Source of the DNA: Candidatus Hodarchaeota archaeon
GTDB lineage: Archaea; Asgardarchaeota; Heimdallarchaeia; Hodarchaeales; Hodarchaeaceae
Length of the DNA stretch: 34,571 nt
NCBI GenBank assembly: GCA_016839785.1
Contig: JAEOTQ010000194.1
Location: 1-34,571 of the forward strand
Direction of reading: 5' to 3'
Shown: positions 31,773 to 34,571 of the stretch, in pieces
Numbering within the stretch: the first letter of the stretch is position 1
Layout of the letters: each line of letters starts with the position of its first letter
The notes under the pieces: model-generated
The model's database searches: none
Told to the model about the DNA's origin: nothing
Seen by the model: the letters and a program-made list of their open reading frames with translations, nothing else
Made by a program: the position numbers and the translations under genes

Positions 31773-33818
31773 ATGAAATGCTTAGGTATTGACATTGGAG
31801 GCACTTTCACTGATTTTATATTAGTTGATTCGGAAAAAGGAATGACTCATGTCCACAAAGTATCAAGTACACCTAAAAATCAATCTATTGGAACACAACA
31901 TGGTTTAGATCTGTTTAAAGATAAAGAAATAGAAATATTGAATCTTGATGTTGTGGTTCATGGCACAACTGTTGCTACAAATGCAATATTAGAACGCAAG
32001 GGAGTAAAAACTGCATTACTTGCTACGAAGGGTTTTACTGATGTTATTGAAATCGGGCGTCAAAATCGTTCAAACCTCTATTCGTTTTATCCAAAAAGAG
32101 CAGACCCACTAATCCCAAGACAGTTACGATTTGGAATTTCAGAGCGAGTGGGTTCGGAAGGGAATGTCATAATACCATTAGATCCAGATACAATACATCA
32201 GGTCATTCAGAAAATCCAAGAATTGGGGGTTGAATCAGTAGCAATTTCACTACTTTTCTCCTTTTTCAATCCAACTCACGAAATTGAGATTGCGCAAATC
32301 ATAAGGAAAGCCCTTCCTAACCTACATATTTCCCGATCAAGTTGGGTACTGCCTGTGTTTCGTGAATACGATCGGACAAGTGTAACAGTTCTTGATGCTT
32401 ACATTGCCCCTCTTATGAAAAATTACTTTGATTCACTTTTGGAGGTAGTACATAAGCAAAAGATCACCAATCCTCCATTAATTTTGTTATCTTCTGGTGG
32501 AGTTACTCAGATTAAAAATGCAGCAGAAAGATCTGTTGAGACTGTTCTCTCAGGTTTGGCTGGAGGAGTTCTGGGTGGTTATTATTCTTCTCAATTGCTA
32601 CAGGTTGAGAATATTATAACTTTGGACATTGGCGGAACATCTACAGATGTCGCAAGCATAGTTAATGGAAATATTGAGATTACATCAGAGAATACGATTG
32701 CAGGTTATCCGATCCCACTCCCAACAATCGCTGTCCAAACTATTGGAGCTGGAGGAGGCAGCATAGCTAGACAAAAGTACGGAATACTACATGTTGGTCC
32801 TGAGAGCGCAGGAGCTGATCCAGGTCCAGCTTGCTATGAAAAGGGGGGGAATAATCCTACGGTTACGGATGCCAATCTTGTCCGATGTTTGTTAAATCCC
32901 GATTATTTTTGTAATGGAAGTATAAAAATCAGTTCAAACAGAGCTGCAGAAGTTATAGGCGACCTCTCTAAGCAGTTAACCCTTAAGTCGGATGAGGAAA
33001 CTGCAGAAGGTGTGATTGAGGTTTTCGAAAATAATATTGCATTGGCATTACGAAAGGTAAGTACTGAAAAAGGACTGGATAGTCGTAATTTTACACTATG
33101 TTGTTTTGGAGGAGGCGGACCGCTCCATGCCTGTTCACTTGCTGAACGATTGTCAATGACAAAAGTCATCATTCCTCCTTACCCTGGCGTATGGTCAGCA
33201 TTCGGTTTATTAACGGCTGACATTAAGCATGATTTAACTCAATCCATTATTAAGCCCTTAAACCAATCTGTTCGAACTCAATTGGATTCTTCCTTCGATG
33301 AGCTTGTTCGTGATGGAGTTAAATTGTGTATTGAAGATGGATTCAGTCAAGAAGATATTATCATCGTTAAAAATGTCGATATACGACTTGTTGGTCAATC
33401 TTATGAAATTACGGTGCCATATACTAGTAATATTGAGGAGATTTCAAAGCTTTTTGATAAAGCACACGAAAAAGCATATGGCTATTCTTCTCCAGATGCG
33501 CCTCATGAGATTATCAATATCCGTGTTTCAGCGATTATCACTCTCCCAAAATTTTCCCTAGCAAGACTACCTCAGGGAAGTGAATCACCTTCTCCCAAAA
33601 GTTTTTTAGAGGTCCGTAATGTTTACATAAATGGTGGATGGAAAGAAGCTAACGTTTATCAAAAATCTCTCTTATCTGCTGGTAATAAAATCATCGGTCC
33701 TAGTATAATCGAACAAGCTGACTCCACGATCCTAGTCGATATTGGTTGGAAGATGGAGGTTCTCGAAGATGGGCACATTGTTATGAATAAAACATCAGGT
33801 GGTGAAAACGAACTTTGA
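31773..33818 (+). CDS. hyuA: Hydantoinase/5-oxoprolinase subunit A
   Basis: 681 residues. ATP-dependent amidohydrolase subunit of the N-methylhydantoinase / 5-oxoprolinase / acetophenone carboxylase family. ASKHA-type ATP site: LGIDIGGTFTDFILVD at the start, TLDIGGTSTDVA near 285, then TIGAGGGSIA and GPESAGADPGPACYEKGG near 345-360. FGGGGPLHACSLAERL near 448 completes the fold. ATG at 31773 chosen over the in-frame TTG at 31761 because the conserved start follows at once. Its stop overlaps the TTG start of hyuB (TTGA), so the two subunits are coupled. The substrate class is not readable. Confidence 0.92.
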   Translation: MKCLGIDIGGTFTDFILVDSEKGMTHVHKVSSTPKNQSIGTQHGLDLFKDKEIEILNLDVVVHGTTVATNAILERKGVKTALLATKGFTDVIEIGRQNRSNLYSFYPKRADPLIPRQLRFGISERVGSEGNVIIPLDPDTIHQVIQKIQELGVESVAISLLFSFFNPTHEIEIAQIIRKALPNLHISRSSWVLPVFREYDRTSVTVLDAYIAPLMKNYFDSLLEVVHKQKITNPPLILLSSGGVTQIKNAAERSVETVLSGLAGGVLGGYYSSQLLQVENIITLDIGGTSTDVASIVNGNIEITSENTIAGYPIPLPTIAVQTIGAGGGSIARQKYGILHVGPESAGADPGPACYEKGGNNPTVTDANLVRCLLNPDYFCNGSIKISSNRAAEVIGDLSKQLTLKSDEETAEGVIEVFENNIALALRKVSTEKGLDSRNFTLCCFGGGGPLHACSLAERLSMTKVIIPPYPGVWSAFGLLTADIKHDLTQSIIKPLNQSVRTQLDSSFDELVRDGVKLCIEDGFSQEDIIIVKNVDIRLVGQSYEITVPYTSNIEEISKLFDKAHEKAYGYSSPDAPHEIINIRVSAIITLPKFSLARLPQGSESPSPKSFLEVRNVYINGGWKEANVYQKSLLSAGNKIIGPSIIEQADSTILVDIGWKMEVLEDGHIVMNKTSGGENEL

Positions 33819-34571
33819 AGTCGGATCTCATCAGCTTAAGTGTAATTCAAAAAGCTCTAGAAAATATTGCAGAAGAAATGGGAATTGTTCTCCGTCGAGC
33901 TTCATTCAGTGCCAATTGTAAGGAGCGTCTTGACTTCTCATGTGCAATTTTTAATCCTGAAGGAGAATTGGTTGCCCAAGCTGAACATATCCCAGTCCAT
34001 TTAGGTGCTATGTATTCTTCGATGGAAACAATATTATCTCAATACAAGATCAGCTCATTTGATCCTGGAGATATCATTGTACTAAATTCTCCCTACTCAG
34101 GAGGCACTCATCTTCCAGATATCTCTTTTGTGCTTCCAGTGTTCATAGAAAATGAGATTACCTTCTTCGTAACTAATCGGGCTCATCATTCAGATATTGG
34201 AGGTTCAACACCCGGTAGCATGCCTGGTACTTCTACGGAGATATATCAAGAAGGTTTGATAATTCCTCCTGTTAAATTGTATGCTAAAGGAAAAGAAAAT
34301 GGGGATATTTTGAACCTCATCTTAGCCAATGTTAGAGTCAAGGAAGAACGCCTGGGTGACTTCAGAGCTCAACGTGCATCATTATTGAGAGGGAATGAAA
34401 GATTAAAGGAACTAGCAGCAAAATATGGTAGAGAATATCTTCTGTCTTCAGTAGTACAATTAATGAAACTTTCAGAACTCTCTTTTAGCAAACATCTTCG
34501 AAAATTTCCAGAGAAGAAACTTTTTTTCACTGATTTTCTGGACTCCAACGGAGTTACTGATAATCCTGTGA
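33815..34571 (+). CDS. hyuB: Hydantoinase/5-oxoprolinase subunit B, 3'-truncated by the window edge
   Basis: The frame from TTG at 33815 is open to the window end (252 codons seen; the family has 500-600). It starts LKSDLISLSVIQKALENIAE and shows the HyuB landmarks FSANCKERLDFSCAIF, QAEHIPVHLGAM, LNSPYSGGTHLPDI, NRAHHSDIGGSTPGSMPG and LANVRVKEERLGDFRAQ. TTG as start is inferred from the 4-base overlap with the hyuA stop and from the lack of another start before the conserved region. Forms the heteromeric enzyme with HyuA. Confidence 0.88.
   Translation, partial: MKSDLISLSVIQKALENIAEEMGIVLRRASFSANCKERLDFSCAIFNPEGELVAQAEHIPVHLGAMYSSMETILSQYKISSFDPGDIIVLNSPYSGGTHLPDISFVLPVFIENEITFFVTNRAHHSDIGGSTPGSMPGTSTEIYQEGLIIPPVKLYAKGKENGDILNLILANVRVKEERLGDFRAQRASLLRGNERLKELAAKYGREYLLSSVVQLMKLSELSFSKHLRKFPEKKLFFTDFLDSNGVTDNPV

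Overview
The window is an AT-rich stretch of archaeal chromosome, most likely from an Asgard archaeon and possibly of the Heimdallarchaeia type. Archaeal marks are Dph2 with its three cysteines, a XerA-type recombinase, a tungsten aldehyde:ferredoxin oxidoreductase, a single-OB-fold SSB, leaderless-looking starts and a PGF/archaeosortase-like C-terminal tail. The Asgard assignment rests on eukaryote-like proteins: an Arf-family GTPase with a C-terminal longin/roadblock-like domain, at least two further longin-like proteins, and a protein with two tandem PARP-type zinc fingers. No rRNA, tRNA, CRISPR array, transposase or phage gene was seen.

Layout. (1) 1-5.2 kb: the 3' part of a RuBisCO-like protein gene, convergent with a minus-strand set AOR - acyl-CoA synthetase - MoaD/ThiS-like protein. 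The MoaD-like gene has no usable start in its own frame. (2) 5.4-11.6 kb, plus strand: SCP2 lipid-binding protein and iron-type alcohol dehydrogenase (translationally coupled), a small unknown protein, an alpha/alpha-toroid protein, a class III aminotransferase and an FGGY sugar kinase. (3) 11.65-13.6 kb: divergent Arf-like GTPase and longin-like protein. (4) 13.6-17.2 kb, minus strand: MFS transporter, orphan beta-class DNA methyltransferase, exported metallophosphoesterase. (5) 17.2-21.8 kb: a compound inverted repeat upstream of the SSB gene, a 4-TM protein, and a lysine-ketoglutarate reductase / saccharopine dehydrogenase pair. (6) 21.8-25.7 kb, minus strand: GNAT acetyltransferase, XerA, a coiled-coil/winged-helix protein, a 2-TM protein and an unrecognised 310-residue protein. 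(7) 25.9-28.9 kb, plus strand: dph2, a tandem longin (Mon1-like) protein and the PARP-zinc-finger protein. (8) 28.9-30.5 kb, minus strand: RHH protein - 7-TM protein - SGNH hydrolase operon. (9) 30.65 kb to the end, plus strand: MenA/UbiA prenyltransferase, then hyuA-hyuB, with hyuB cut by the window edge.

How the genes may work together. The Fe-ADH, AOR and CoA ligase form a plausible alcohol-aldehyde-acid-acyl-CoA series, with SCP2 as a possible lipid carrier and the MoaD-like protein supplying pterin sulfur for the tungsten cofactor. The LKR/SDH pair gives the saccharopine route of lysine breakdown, split into two genes where animals and plants have one fused enzyme. The GTPase and longin genes look like parts of an endomembrane-type regulatory set. 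The SSB and zinc-finger proteins are probably DNA-repair or DNA-binding factors. All assignments come from reading the sequence by eye; no database search was run.
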